DNA of 64,000 bases from VAZQ01 sp034669045 (GCA_034669045.1 JAXDOD010000163.1:51577-115576); one strand, 5' to 3'. Counted from the first letter of the stretch, positions 9,341-19,000 are shown. The notes: generated from the letters alone by a model not told the origin. Translations and numbers: made by a program.

Positions 9341-9883
9341 CTACTGCTGACTGCATCGCGCGCCGGCGACCGCGGCGCGAGCGGCCGGCAGCATCCCGGC
9401 TTCGGGTGCCAGCGCCTTGATCAGGATCAAGCCGGTGAGGGTCGGCGATTCCACGATCAGGCGGTCGGCCGCGGTGATCTCCTCGTTGTCGGGCAGTTCG
9501 TTGCGCTGCTCGGTCGTCATCAGGTCAAGCTCGATGACGCGGCGGCCGGCGGCGCGATCGTTGATCGCGTAATAGGCGATTTCGGCGCGGGTGTAGAACG
9601 ACACCGAGGTATAGGCTTGGCTGACCGGGACGGAAAACTTCAACGGTCCGTCGTTCAGGTCGTAGCGGCACACCGCCATCGCGAAGGACGGATCCATGAA
9701 CGGCATGGCGGCAGCTTCCGGCGTCGGTGCCGGGAGCGGGACCACCGCATTGACCGGCGCAATCGGCAACAGCCGGGAATAGGCGTCCTGCGTCGCCAAG
9801 CTCGGCAGCATCAGCACCGTTGCGAGGTGCACGATGCCTCCCAGCAGCGCCCCGCCGAGTATCCACAGCAGGAGACGGATCAT
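9341..9883 (-). CDS. DUF1254-family membrane/exported protein
   Basis: A 180-residue protein from the ATG at 9883, which overlaps the stop of the upstream DUF1214 gene by 4 nt (ATGA, translational coupling). It has an N-terminal hydrophobic segment (MIRLLLWILGGALLGGIVHL). The body contains PFMDPSFAMAVCRYDLNDG and ELPDNEEITAADRLIVESP, which match the DUF1254 half of the DUF1254/DUF1214 pair seen in Rhizobiales. The pair is a conserved envelope module without established function. The longer frame to 10192 is a shadow of DUF1214. Confidence 0.75.
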   Translation of the reverse strand: MIRLLLWILGGALLGGIVHLATVLMLPSLATQDAYSRLLPIAPVNAVVPLPAPTPEAAAMPFMDPSFAMAVCRYDLNDGPLKFSVPVSQAYTSVSFYTRAEIAYYAINDRAAGRRVIELDLMTTEQRNELPDNEEITAADRLIVESPTLTGLILIKALAPEAGMLPAARAAVAGARCSQQ

Positions 9884-10458
9884 TGGCAGGCCTTGCGGGT
9901 CACCGTCGGCATCGGGGCGTCGCGGCCGGTTCGAGTCGCCATGCCGATCGGAGTGTCGTAGAGCCGCAGCACCAGCACATAGCGCTCGATGCCGCCGCTC
10001 GGCAGCCAATTGCCCGGGCGCGCGCGCGGGCCGACCATGATCTCGAAGCTCCCGTCCGAACGGCGCATGATCTCCTGGCTGGTGAAGCCATGGCGCTGCA
10101 CCGAATTGCCGACCAGGCGGCCTTCGGGATCGTAGAGCGTCATGGTCCAGTAGCGCGCTTGCGGCGTGATGCCGCTCAGCACCACGTCGCAACGGCCGTC
10201 GAGCACGCGGCCGCCGTCGTCGGCACGGGCGTGGAACGCGACGCCGTCGCCGGAGCCGACCGGGAGCTCGCCGCTGCGCGCGATCATGGCGCGGGCATAG
10301 GGGTCGATGCCGGGCGTGCCGACCTTCGGCCAGGCGGCCCAGGCGCCGATCGTGACCGCCCCATAGGCGGTGCCCTTGGTGAGCGCCACCCAGGTCGCGC
10401 CGAGACCGACGGCGGCCGCGACGGCGAGGGCGAACAAGGTTCCGATCAGCAGGCGCAC
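9880..10458 (-). CDS. DUF1214-family exported protein
   Basis: A 192-residue protein. It has an N-terminal signal/anchor (MRLLIGTLFALAVAAAVGLG), then YARAMIARSGELPVGSGDGV, SGITPQARYWTMTLYDPEGR, NSVQRHGFTSQEI and GPRARPGNWLPSGG. These are typical of the DUF1214 domain, in which a compact beta-fold ends in an RLYDTPIG strand. It is the first gene of a two-gene unit with DUF1254 and is co-directional with the PBP gene upstream (78-nt gap). Confidence 0.8.
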   Translation of the reverse strand: MRLLIGTLFALAVAAAVGLGATWVALTKGTAYGAVTIGAWAAWPKVGTPGIDPYARAMIARSGELPVGSGDGVAFHARADDGGRVLDGRCDVVLSGITPQARYWTMTLYDPEGRLVGNSVQRHGFTSQEIMRRSDGSFEIMVGPRARPGNWLPSGGIERYVLVLRLYDTPIGMATRTGRDAPMPTVTRKACQ

Positions 10459-10536
10459 GGTCGATCCTGGGCGTGAGACGGTCCGATGAGCACGCTCCGG
10501 CAGCCGCCTGCTACGGCGGAGACGCGTCCGTCGCGA

Positions 10537-12825
10537 TCAGTTGCCGCGAACCGGGCCGTCCGCCGGCCGGTCGGAGGCGGCTGCAAACGTGCCTTCGCGC
10601 ATCTGCTGCGTCGGACCCTGCGTCTCGGCCTTGCGGGCGGGCTCGTCGCGGGTCGCAAGCGCGCGCGTGGCGTCGTCCATCAGCCGTTCGACGCGCACCA
10701 GCACGTCGACCCCGCGCCTGGTCAGAAGCGGCGGCCGTTGCGATGCGTCAGCCCGGGCGTTGCTGCTGCTCGAAGGCGGGGGAGCGGCGGCGACATTGGC
10801 ACGCGCGCTCGTCGGCGACGTCGGGCTCACCCCCGCCAGCGGCTTAAGCTCGATTCCCTGGTGCGCATACTCCATGATGTCGTGCCACGTCTGCGCCGGG
10901 AGCGCTCCGCCGGTCATGCGATTGGTCGACGTGTAGTCGTCGTTGCCGAACCAGACGCCCGCGACGTAGTTGCCCGTGTAGCCCACGAACCAGGCATCGC
11001 GGAAGCCATTGGTGGTGCCGGTCTTGCCCGCGGCCTTGATGCCGTCGAGGATCGCGCGCCGGGCGGTGCCTTCCTCGACCACCTTGTTCATCATCATCGC
11101 CATGTCGCGCGCGACCTGCGGCGGCAGCACGCGAACGGGCTTCTTGCCGTCGCGATCCCAGCGCCAGATCAGGTCGCCGCCGCCGCTGCGGACCTCAAGG
11201 ATGGCGTGCGGCGTCGCCGACATGCCTTCGTTGGGGAACATGGTGTAGCCGCCGGTATGGTCGAGCACGGTCACCTCGTTGGCCCCGATCGGCATCGAGG
11301 GCGTGTCGGGCAGCGGCGTGCGCAATCCCGCCTTGCGCGCGGTGTCCTTGATCATCGCGCGGCCGATCTTGGCGTTGCCGTTGCCGAGCGCGATCGAGAG
11401 CTTCACCGGAATGACGTTGATCGAGCGCGTGATCGCCTGCGTCAGCGTCATCGCACCGGAAAAACCGCCGGAGAAGTTGTGCGGGCACCAGTTGCCGATG
11501 CAGACCGGCGAATCGACGACCACCGAGGTCGGCTTGAAGCCGTGCATCAGTGCGGTCGCGTAGACGTAGGGTTTGAACGACGAGCCGGGCTGGCGCATGG
11601 CGTCGGTGGCGCGGTTGAACTGGCTCTCGCCATAATCGCGCCCGCCGACCATGGCGCGCACGGCGCCGTCGGTTTCCATCAGCACGGCGGCGGCCTGCTT
11701 GGCGTGGTACTCGCGGCCGTATTGGCGCAGCGAATTCTCGACCGCCTTCTCGGAGTTCTTCTGCAGATTGAGATCGATCGCCAGCCGCGCGATGAAGACG
11801 CGGTCGTGCACCGTCTTGGGCAGCTTGTCGACGAGCTTCCTCATCTCGTCGAACGCCCAGTCGAGATAGTAATTCGGCGAGCGCTCGTCACGACGATCCA
11901 CGGCGGTGGCGGGATTGCGCCGCGCACCGAAGACCTGGCCCTCGGTCATGAAGCCCGCCTCGATCAGGTTGTCGAGCACGACGTTGGCGCGCGCGCGGGC
12001 GGCCGGCAGGTTGACGTGCGGGGCGAATTTCGAGGGCGCCTTGAACAGGCCGGCCAGCATGGCCGCCTCGGACAGGTTCACGTCGCGCGCCGACTTGTTG
12101 AAGTAATACTGCGCGGCCGCGTCGACGCCGAAGGTGCCGCCGCCGAGATAGGCGCGGTCGAGATAGAGCTTGAGGATCTCGTTCTTCGGCAGCCTCGTCT
12201 CCAGCCACAGCGCCAGGAACGCTTCCTTCACCTTGCGCTCGAGCGTGCGCTCGTTCGACAGGAACAGATTCTTCGCCAGCTGCTGGGTGATGGAGGAGCC
12301 GCCCTGCACCACGCCGCCCGCGCGCGCATTGGTCAGCATGGCGCGGAACAGGCCCGGGATATCGATGCCGAAATGCTCGTAGAAGCGCCGGTCCTCGGTG
12401 GCGAGCGTCGCCTTGATCAGATGGTCGGGAAACTCGTCGAGCTTCACCGAATCGTTGTGGCGGATGCCGCGCGAGCCGATCTCGTTGCCGTAGCGGTCGA
12501 GGAAGGTGACGGCGAGCTCGGACTTCTTGAGCCAGTCGTCGTCGGCGGTGTCGCGGAACGCCGGGATCGCCAGCGCCAGCAGGAGCACCAGCCCGCCGGT
12601 GCCGAGCGTGAGCCCCTCCGAGAGCGGCTCGACCAGATACCAGCGCCGCCAGCCGGCGACATGGAACCGGTCCATGACCACGGTGAAGCGCTCGTAGAGC
12701 TCGCGGCCCCAGGTGCGCGCGAGGTAGATGCCGGTGTCGACGCGCGAATCGAGGTCGAGGAGGACGCGGCGAAGCCGTGCCTTCCAGTCCTCCGGGCGCT
12801 GGTCGTCATGGAACAGGTCGCGCAA
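10537..12825 (-). CDS. Class A penicillin-binding protein (PBP1A family)
   Basis: A 762-residue bifunctional peptidoglycan synthase. One membrane segment lies at about residues 74-90. The glycosyltransferase domain (about 110-290) carries the catalytic Glu in ATEDRRFYEHFG (Glu144), plus GGSSITQQLAKNLFL and KVKEAFLALWLE. The transpeptidase domain (about 370-660) carries the active-site SSFK at 415-418 and the KTGTT motif. The Ser/Arg/Pro-rich C-terminal tail after about residue 680 looks disordered. It polymerises and cross-links the cell wall at the inner membrane. The gene is divergent from the YcgN gene at 13211. Confidence 0.93.
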   Translation of the reverse strand: MRDLFHDDQRPEDWKARLRRVLLDLDSRVDTGIYLARTWGRELYERFTVVMDRFHVAGWRRWYLVEPLSEGLTLGTGGLVLLLALAIPAFRDTADDDWLKKSELAVTFLDRYGNEIGSRGIRHNDSVKLDEFPDHLIKATLATEDRRFYEHFGIDIPGLFRAMLTNARAGGVVQGGSSITQQLAKNLFLSNERTLERKVKEAFLALWLETRLPKNEILKLYLDRAYLGGGTFGVDAAAQYYFNKSARDVNLSEAAMLAGLFKAPSKFAPHVNLPAARARANVVLDNLIEAGFMTEGQVFGARRNPATAVDRRDERSPNYYLDWAFDEMRKLVDKLPKTVHDRVFIARLAIDLNLQKNSEKAVENSLRQYGREYHAKQAAAVLMETDGAVRAMVGGRDYGESQFNRATDAMRQPGSSFKPYVYATALMHGFKPTSVVVDSPVCIGNWCPHNFSGGFSGAMTLTQAITRSINVIPVKLSIALGNGNAKIGRAMIKDTARKAGLRTPLPDTPSMPIGANEVTVLDHTGGYTMFPNEGMSATPHAILEVRSGGGDLIWRWDRDGKKPVRVLPPQVARDMAMMMNKVVEEGTARRAILDGIKAAGKTGTTNGFRDAWFVGYTGNYVAGVWFGNDDYTSTNRMTGGALPAQTWHDIMEYAHQGIELKPLAGVSPTSPTSARANVAAAPPPSSSSNARADASQRPPLLTRRGVDVLVRVERLMDDATRALATRDEPARKAETQGPTQQMREGTFAAASDRPADGPVRGN

Positions 12826-13210
12826 GGAAATCGCCTCTCGTCACTCGCCTGGTCGCCCGCCTCGTTTCACCCGCCTCGTTTCACCCGCCGCTGGAGGCGA
12901 CGGGTCGCCCGCCTCGTTCACCCGCCGGCCATCCGGCCGCGCCGACCGGCCGCGCCGAACCGGCCCGGGGCCGCCTGCGGCCAAGCCGAATCGCGGTGGA
13001 ACCGGGGGCGCCACCGCCCTCCTGTCTTAGCCGATCCGCGCCGGCCGCACTATGGCACCCCAGTCACAAGGTGAACGGAAACGTTAAGCTTTCCGCCCGG
13101 CTTCTGGTAATGCTCGCGCCGGCGGACCGGTTCGGCCGCGGCCTGGTTTGCCCCCGCTCGCCCTGCCGCGCCGCGCCGGCGCCAGGTGAACCCGCCATTG
13201 GGACCCTTTC
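12826..13210. other. Divergent intergenic region with short degenerate tandem repeats
   Basis: The region lies between the PBP start and the YcgN start. At about 12850-12930 it contains three copies of a CCGCCTCGTTTCACC-like unit, two of them directly adjacent. The rest is GC-rich. No gene was seen, and promoters for both flanking genes must lie here. Confidence 0.45.
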
Positions 13211-13696
13211 ATGGCTCACGACCCGACCCCGTTCTGGAAGCGCAAGTCCCTGGAGCAGATGACGGATTCCGAGTGGGAGAGCCTCTGCGACGGGTGCGGG
13301 CGCTGCTGCCTGGTCAAGCTCGAGGACGCCGACGACGCCGCCCGCACCTATTTCACCGACGTCGGCTGCAAGCTCCTCGACGGCCAGACCTGCCGCTGCC
13401 GGGACTACCCCAACCGGACCAAGAAAGTGCATGACTGCGTGCGGCTAACCCCAAGGAACGTCAAGCGAATCGTCTGGCTGCCGCCGACCTGCGGCTACCG
13501 CCTGGTGGCCGACGGGCGCGACCTCTACTGGTGGCACCCGCTGCTGTCGGGCGACCCCGATTCGGTGCACCAGGCCGGCATCTCGGTGCGCGGCAAGGTC
13601 GGCGCCGGCGAGGACGAGGTGGCGGACGAGGACCTCGAGGACCGCATCGTGAGCTGGCCGGTGAAGCTGCCGAAGGCGGCGCGGCGCAAAGGGTAG
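13211..13696 (+). CDS. YcgN-family cysteine cluster protein (UPF0260)
   Basis: A 161-residue cytoplasmic protein. It has the diagnostic cysteine clusters LCDGCGRCCLVKLED near residue 30 and QTCRCRDYPNRTKKVHDC around residues 62-79, followed by WLPPTCGYR and a DLYWWHPLLSGD block. The family probably coordinates a metal or iron-sulphur centre; its function is not settled. The ATG at 13211 begins MAHDPTPFWKRKSLEQM, typical of the family. Confidence 0.88.
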   Translation: MAHDPTPFWKRKSLEQMTDSEWESLCDGCGRCCLVKLEDADDAARTYFTDVGCKLLDGQTCRCRDYPNRTKKVHDCVRLTPRNVKRIVWLPPTCGYRLVADGRDLYWWHPLLSGDPDSVHQAGISVRGKVGAGEDEVADEDLEDRIVSWPVKLPKAARRKG

Positions 13697-13841
13697 GGGA
13701 GTATGCAAGAAGAGCGGGCGCGGCGGAAGCGGCCCTACTGGCGCTGCGCGTCACGTTTCGCGCGCACGGCTGCAAGGCTGGATTGTGCCGACTCCCTGAT
13801 TCAAGTAACGGCTAGGGCCAACGATTTAACCGCACCCAGCC

Positions 13842-16800
13842 GTGATCTCCTTGGGGGGCAGCTTGCCATCGAAAACGGTCTCTGACGCCGTCTCGAAATT
13901 CGGTGCGAGCGTCAAGCCCAAATTGGCGAATGTCGCGATCAGCGGTGCGCCCGAGGATCAGTTGCGTGGGCCGTTCGACACGCTCGTGCGGGAGCTCGCA
14001 GACATTGGCGGGTTGCCCGCCGACTCTGTCCATCTCGTCGGCGAAACCACCCAGTCTGATCTGAAGACGCGTCCAGACTTTGCCGCCACCGTCAGCAAGG
14101 CGCTCGTCGGGTTCATCGAACTCAAGGCCCCGGGCAAGGGCGCCGACCCGCGCAAGTTCAGCGATCCGCACGACAAGGCGCAGTGGGACAAGCTCAAATC
14201 GCTGCCAAACCTGATCTACACCGACGGCAATTCGTTCAGCCTGTGGCGCGACGGCAAGCTCGAAGGCTCGATCGTCAATCTGGAGGGCAATGTCGAGACA
14301 TCGGGCGCGAAGCTCGCCGCCCCGCCGACCCTGCTTCCGCTCATCAGTGACTTCCTGCGCTGGTCACCCATACCGCCGAAAACCGCAAAGCAGCTTGCCC
14401 AGGTCAGCGCCCGACTGTGCCGCCTGCTTCGCGACGAAGTCATCGAGCAGATGGAGCGGGGCAGTCCCGCGCTCACGGGCCTGGCGCAAGACTGGCGCAA
14501 GCTGCTCTTCCCGCAAGCCGACGATGCGCAGTTCGCGGACGGCTATGCGCAGGCAGTGACGTTCGGACTTCTGGTTGCACGGGCCCGGGATATTTCCTTG
14601 TCGGCCGGCGCCGAAGCCGCGGCGCAGGAATTGCGCAAATCGAACTCGCTGATCGGGACCGCACTCCGGCTCTTGACCGAGGATTCCGCGAACCAGGAGG
14701 CGCTCAAGACCTCGCTCGGCACACTGACGCGGGTTCTCAATGAGGTGAATTGGCACACCATCAGCAAGGACAATCCGGAGGCCTGGCTCTATTTCTACGA
14801 GGACTTCCTGGAGGTCTACGACAACACCCTGCGCAAACGGACCGGCTCGTACTACACGCCGCCGGAAGTGGTGTGGGCGATGGTCAACCTCGTCGACGAG
14901 GCCTTGCGCGGTCCATTGTTTGAACGGGCCACCGGTTTCGCCGCGCCCGACGTCATCGTGGCCGACCCTGCAGTCGGCACCGGCACATTCCTTCTTGGCG
15001 TGCTGCGCCGTATCGCCGCGACTGTTGCCGCGGATCAGGGCGAAGGCGCCGTGCGCGGCGCGATCGAGGCCGCGGCCAAGCGCGTCATTGGATTCGAACT
15101 ACAGTTCGGTCCATTCGCGGTCGCGCAGCTTCGCCTGATCGCCGAATTGCAGGCGCTGATGAATTCCCCGCCCTTGCCTGAGCTTCGCCTGTTCATCACG
15201 GACACGCTGGGCAATCCATTCATTGAGGAAGAGATGCTTGGCCAAATGTATGAACCGATCGCAAAGTCGCGACGGGACGCCAATACGGTCAAGAAAACCC
15301 AGCCGATCACCGTTGTCATCGGCAATCCGCCCTACAAGGAAAAGGCGGAAGGCCGCGGCGGTTGGATCGAGAAAGGCTCAGGTGGAAAGCTCGTCGCGCC
15401 GCTCGACCGCTGGCGTCCGCCGCCGGAATGGGGCGTGGGCGCGCACGGAAAACACCTGAAGAATCTCTATGTCTATTTTTGGCGCTGGGCCACTTGGAAA
15501 GTCTTCGGCTCAGGCAATTATGCGGCGACCGGCAATCCCGACAAGGACGAGGAGGGAATCGTCTGTTTCATCACAGTGGCCGGCTTCCTCAACGGCCCCG
15601 GCTTCGAAAAGATGCGCGACGATCTGCGCCGCACCTGCTCGGAAATCTGGGTCGTCGATTGCTCGCCGGAAGGGCATCAACCGGATGTCCCGACGCGCAT
15701 CTTTCAAGGCGTGCAGCAGCCGGTCTGCATCGTGCTCGCTGCGCGTAAGCTCGCCAAGAGTGACAAGCAACCGGCGCGGGTGCGTTTCCACGCGCTGCCG
15801 AAGGGCAGTCGCGAGGAAAAATTCGCGGCGCTTGCCAGGCTCTCACTTCAAGGTCCAGACTGGAGCGATTGCCCGTTCGGCTGGCGCGATCCTTTCTTGG
15901 CAGCCGCGACCGGTCCCTGGGCGACCTTTCCTGCGCTCAACGATCTCTTTGTATACGATGGCTCCGGCATTATGCCCGGACGTACGTGGATCATTGCTCC
16001 CGACATGCAATCACTGAGTGATCGGTGGGCACGGCTAACGACTGAGAAGGATACGGCCAAAAAGGAACTGCTATTCCATCCACACGAAGGAGGGGATAAG
16101 ACGGTCTCGAAAGGTGCCAAAGATGGATTGGCAGGTCATGAGCATCGTCCCGAAGCCGTAAACGATGACAAGAAAGAAGTGATTGCGCCGACGCACTATG
16201 GCTTTAGATCGTTTGATCGCCAATGGATCATTCCAGACTCGCGGCTTATCAATCGACCGAATCCGACGCTTTGGAAAGCTTACTCAAGCAGGCAGGTCCA
16301 TTTGACTGCGCCGGAGGATCGCACGCCGACAGCCGGTCCGGCGGTGACGTTGACCGCTCTTATTCCTGATCTCCATCATTATCATGGAAGGGGCGGTCGT
16401 GTATTCCCGCTCTGGCGCGACCGCGATGCGACGCAGCCGAACATCAAGCCTGCGCTCTTGTCGCATCTGGCTAACCTCTACGGGCAGGTCAAAGCCGAGG
16501 ATGCGATGGCCTATCTCGCGGCCGTCACGGCGCACCCCGCGTTCACGGCGCGCTTCAAAGCCGATCTCGTCCGCCCCGGCTTGCGCGTACCATTGAGCGC
16601 CGATGCAAAGTTGTTCGGGGAAGCCATCGCGCTCGGCAGCGAAATCATTTGGCTGCATTGCTATGGCGAGCGTTTTGCCGATGCCGCCGCGGGTCGGCCG
16701 AAGCAGTCGCCACGGTTGCCGAAAACGAGCGCACCGACCATTCCGACCGGCGGTGCAATTCCGTCTGCCCCCGAGCCGCTGCCCGACACGATGGATTACG

Positions 16801-17198
16801 ACCCGGCGACGCGCCGGCTGAAGATCGGCAAGGGCTATGTCGAGAACGTCACGCCGGAAATGTGGGCGTACGAAGTCTCCGGCAAGCAGGTGCTCTGGCA
16901 CTGGTTCAGCTATCGCCGCCGCGACCGCAGCCGTCCGATCATCGGCGACCGTCGTCCCCCGTCGCCGCTCGACTCGATCCAGCCGGACCATTGGCTGCCG
17001 GAATACACCAGCGACCTGCTCGATCTTCTCAACGTGCTGGGCCGTTTGATTGCGCTGGAACCCAGGCAGGCCGATCTTCTCAACCGCATTTGCGACGGTC
17101 CGCTGTTGAGCGCCGACAAGCTTCGCGATGCCGGGGCATTCGCGCATGTAGAGGAAAAAGCGGCTGCGGCGAAACGCAAGAGCAAAAGCAAGGCTTGA
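13842..17198 (+). CDS. Single-chain restriction-modification enzyme (type IIG / type ISP-like, N6-adenine MTase)
   Basis: A 1118-residue protein. A PD-(D/E)xK-like nuclease signature lies near the N-terminus: Asp79 in RPDFAATVSK, then Glu93 and Lys95 in GFIELKAP. A gamma-class N6-adenine methyltransferase follows: SAM motif I DPAVGTGTF from residue 375 and catalytic NPPY at 495-498. The C-terminal third resembles the type ISP specificity domain (MDYDPATRRLKIGKGY, WAYEVSGKQVLWHWFSYRR, DLLDLLNVLGRLI). No helicase/ATPase block is present between nuclease and methyltransferase, so this is shorter than classical type ISP enzymes and closer to a type IIG layout. An alternative TTG start at 13863, directly behind a GGGGGG ribosome site, is plausible. 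Confidence 0.85.
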   Translation: MISLGGSLPSKTVSDAVSKFGASVKPKLANVAISGAPEDQLRGPFDTLVRELADIGGLPADSVHLVGETTQSDLKTRPDFAATVSKALVGFIELKAPGKGADPRKFSDPHDKAQWDKLKSLPNLIYTDGNSFSLWRDGKLEGSIVNLEGNVETSGAKLAAPPTLLPLISDFLRWSPIPPKTAKQLAQVSARLCRLLRDEVIEQMERGSPALTGLAQDWRKLLFPQADDAQFADGYAQAVTFGLLVARARDISLSAGAEAAAQELRKSNSLIGTALRLLTEDSANQEALKTSLGTLTRVLNEVNWHTISKDNPEAWLYFYEDFLEVYDNTLRKRTGSYYTPPEVVWAMVNLVDEALRGPLFERATGFAAPDVIVADPAVGTGTFLLGVLRRIAATVAADQGEGAVRGAIEAAAKRVIGFELQFGPFAVAQLRLIAELQALMNSPPLPELRLFITDTLGNPFIEEEMLGQMYEPIAKSRRDANTVKKTQPITVVIGNPPYKEKAEGRGGWIEKGSGGKLVAPLDRWRPPPEWGVGAHGKHLKNLYVYFWRWATWKVFGSGNYAATGNPDKDEEGIVCFITVAGFLNGPGFEKMRDDLRRTCSEIWVVDCSPEGHQPDVPTRIFQGVQQPVCIVLAARKLAKSDKQPARVRFHALPKGSREEKFAALARLSLQGPDWSDCPFGWRDPFLAAATGPWATFPALNDLFVYDGSGIMPGRTWIIAPDMQSLSDRWARLTTEKDTAKKELLFHPHEGGDKTVSKGAKDGLAGHEHRPEAVNDDKKEVIAPTHYGFRSFDRQWIIPDSRLINRPNPTLWKAYSSRQVHLTAPEDRTPTAGPAVTLTALIPDLHHYHGRGGRVFPLWRDRDATQPNIKPALLSHLANLYGQVKAEDAMAYLAAVTAHPAFTARFKADLVRPGLRVPLSADAKLFGEAIALGSEIIWLHCYGERFADAAAGRPKQSPRLPKTSAPTIPTGGAIPSAPEPLPDTMDYDPATRRLKIGKGYVENVTPEMWAYEVSGKQVLWHWFSYRRRDRSRPIIGDRRPPSPLDSIQPDHWLPEYTSDLLDLLNVLGRLIALEPRQADLLNRICDGPLLSADKLRDAGAFAHVEEKAAAAKRKSKSKA

Positions 17199-17294
17199 GC
17201 CGCGTTGTAAACAGCGGGGACATTGTCCCGCATGCGCTCGCGCGAATCGACCGGTTCGCGCATGATCGGCACGGCTCCATTCCCGGAATTGTGC

Positions 17295-17579
17295 ATGTCC
17301 TCTCCCCGCCAAGGCGATCTGTTCGGACAAGACGGAGCTGACCCGTCCGACGAGGATTTCGAAACCCCCGTGTACTACCCCGATCCGGCCCAGGTCCGCG
17401 CCGAGCTGCACAGGATTCTCGCGGAGGCGCGGGCAGCGCAGACGCTTCCCTGGGACCAGCGCGATCTTTTGCTCTATCGCACCATCTTCCCGCAGATGAG
17501 CAACGCTTTGCCCGAGCAGGAGGCGGCCCAATTGCGCTTTGAGTTCATGGAAGAGCTCAAGCGGTTGAAGGCGGCGTGA
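17295..17579 (+). CDS. Small conserved protein downstream of the R-M gene
   Basis: A 94-residue protein from the ATG at 17295 (the frame is open from 17223). It reads MSSPRQGDLFGQDG, then VYYPDPAQVRAELHRILAEA, then TLPWDQRDLLLYRTIFPQM and an acidic C-terminal helix. I recall similar proteins in Rhizobiales, with no assigned role. It is 96 nt after the restriction-modification gene on the same strand, so co-transcription is possible. A direct functional link to restriction is not shown. Confidence 0.6.
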   Translation: MSSPRQGDLFGQDGADPSDEDFETPVYYPDPAQVRAELHRILAEARAAQTLPWDQRDLLLYRTIFPQMSNALPEQEAAQLRFEFMEELKRLKAA

Positions 17580-17825
17580 GCCCCGGCGGTGATGGCGCCC
17601 GGAATATAATCCTTGACAGCGCGGCGCTGCTCCGCTAGGCTTGCCGCATCCTCCGACACCTCCGTCGAATGCACACTGGCGCCGGGTGCCGCGATCCGGA
17701 CCGCCCATGGTTCGAGACGCGTACGGCGTGCGCTCCTCACCATGAGGCGGGGCGGGCGTCCTGCACGCAGATTGTTTGTTGGGTCTCGTGAAGAACTCGA
17801 CCCAACCTACGGTTCTCGAATCTCT

Positions 17826-17856
17826 CCGCCGCTCATTCCCGCGCAAGCGGGAATCC
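17826..17856. repeat. REP-type palindrome
   Basis: A short dyad of the form CATTCCCGCGcaaGCGGGAATCC. The same core recurs at about 27618-27645, 27803-27830 and 35447-35475, so this is a dispersed intergenic palindrome of the genome. Confidence 0.55.
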
Positions 17857-17910
17857 AGTCTGCGCTTAATCGAGACGATGCGCCGGAACTGAGGACTGGG
17901 TCCCCGCTTT

Positions 17911-18101
17911 CGCGGGGACGAGCGGGGAGAGTGACCCTCTCATCCCATGCGCAGCTCAAGCCGTGTCCCGGGCGCGGCGCAGCACGACGTGATGCGCTGC
18001 AGACCCCGGGACCGTTCCGATCTCGTCCGTGGCGGTCCCGGCTCTGCGGTGCACCGCTGCGCAAGTGCTGCGCGCTGCACCGCGTCCGGGACACGTGCGG
18101 G
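17911..18101. repeat. About 190-bp direct repeat, copy 1
   Basis: The block runs from CGCGGGGACGAGCGGGG to GACACGTGCGGG and recurs almost identically at 18125-18328. It contains shorter internal near-palindromes (GTCCCGGGCGCGG with CCGCGTCCGGGAC). Similar modules are common in intergenic DNA of Bradyrhizobium-type genomes. Open frames in it are not credible genes. Confidence 0.8.
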
Positions 18102-18124
18102 GTACATTAGCGCCGATGCTCTTG

Positions 18125-18328
18125 CGCGGGGACGAGCGGGGAAGAGTGACCGCTCTCATCCCATGCGCAGCTCAAGCCGTGTCCCGGGCGCGGCGCAGCA
18201 CGCAGTGATGCGCTGCAGACCCGGGACCGTTCCGATCTCGTCTCCGATCTCGTCCGTGGCGGTCCCGGCTCTGCGGTGCACCGCTGCGCAAGTGCTGCGC
18301 GCTGCACCGCGTCCGGGACACGTGCGGG
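18125..18328. repeat. About 200-bp direct repeat, copy 2
   Basis: This is a second copy of the 17911-18101 block, separated from it by 23 nt. It differs by a few bases and by a 12-nt tandem duplication of a GATCTCGTCTCC-like unit near 18235-18255. The repeat lies directly upstream of the terminase-small-like gene. Confidence 0.8.
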
Positions 18329-18397
18329 CCAACAACCGCGTCGGGCCATCGCGACCTGATCCCGGCCGCCGCCGCGCCCCATCCAAGGACACACCCC

Positions 18398-19000
18398 ATG
18401 CCGCGCCGCATCCCCGTCACCACCCGCCAGAGTCCCTATGCGCCGCCGGGCCTCGCGCAGATCACCAAGGCGCGCGCGATGTATGTCGAAGGCTTCACCG
18501 TCTCGCGCATCCTCGCGGCCTGCGACATGAGCCTCGGCACGCTCTACTACTGGCTCGACGGCGGGCCGCGCGAGGCCGACGGGCCGCGGCTGCCGCCGAT
18601 CCCGCGCCGGCGCACGGTGGTCGGCAAGCGCCGCCCGCCGCTTTGCGGCGACCAGGTCGCGCTGGTGGCGCGGCTCTGGCGCACCGCCGAGCGGCAGGTG
18701 CGCGACATCGAGTTGCGGCTGGCGCGCGCGGACCTGCCGGGGACGGAGCGCGAGCGCGACACGCGCATGCTTGCCGGGCTCGTGCGCATGCTGCGCGATC
18801 TCTCCGGCTTCGCGGCGGTGGCCGCGTCCGGCGGCAAGCCCGCCGACGACGATCCGGTGCCCGCGGACGTGGACGAATTCCGCGCCGCGCTCGCGCGCCG
18901 CATCGAGGCCTTCGTGCGCCGCAACGAAGACCAGGACGGAGACGAAGACGGCGCCGCGCGGCCCGCACAGTCCGTTTCAAAGACACTGAATGTGCCGTAG
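18398..19000 (+). CDS. Orphan terminase-small-subunit-like HTH protein
   Basis: A 200-residue protein. An N-terminal helix-turn-helix-like region, AQITKARAMYVEGFTVSRIL...MSLGTLYYWLDGG, is followed by PLPPIPRR-type basic linkers. A coiled helix then contains VARLWRTAERQVRDIELRL, and the C-terminal helix is DEFRAALARRIEAFVRR. It is clearly paralogous to the protein at 47434, which lies directly upstream of the large terminase and takes the small-terminase position. Here no phage genes follow, so it is an orphan. The stop codon sits in the first of two long inverted repeats. Role inferred: DNA recognition for packaging, or a domesticated regulator. Confidence 0.6.
   Translation: MPRRIPVTTRQSPYAPPGLAQITKARAMYVEGFTVSRILAACDMSLGTLYYWLDGGPREADGPRLPPIPRRRTVVGKRRPPLCGDQVALVARLWRTAERQVRDIELRLARADLPGTERERDTRMLAGLVRMLRDLSGFAAVAASGGKPADDDPVPADVDEFRAALARRIEAFVRRNEDQDGDEDGAARPAQSVSKTLNVP

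Noticed and set aside
10486..13074. 862-aa open frame on the plus strand
   Set aside because: Antisense shadow of the PBP1A gene, which shows all catalytic motifs on the other strand.
17940..18394. Several frames in the direct-repeat region
   Set aside because: They repeat because the DNA repeats; no ribosome sites and no protein features.
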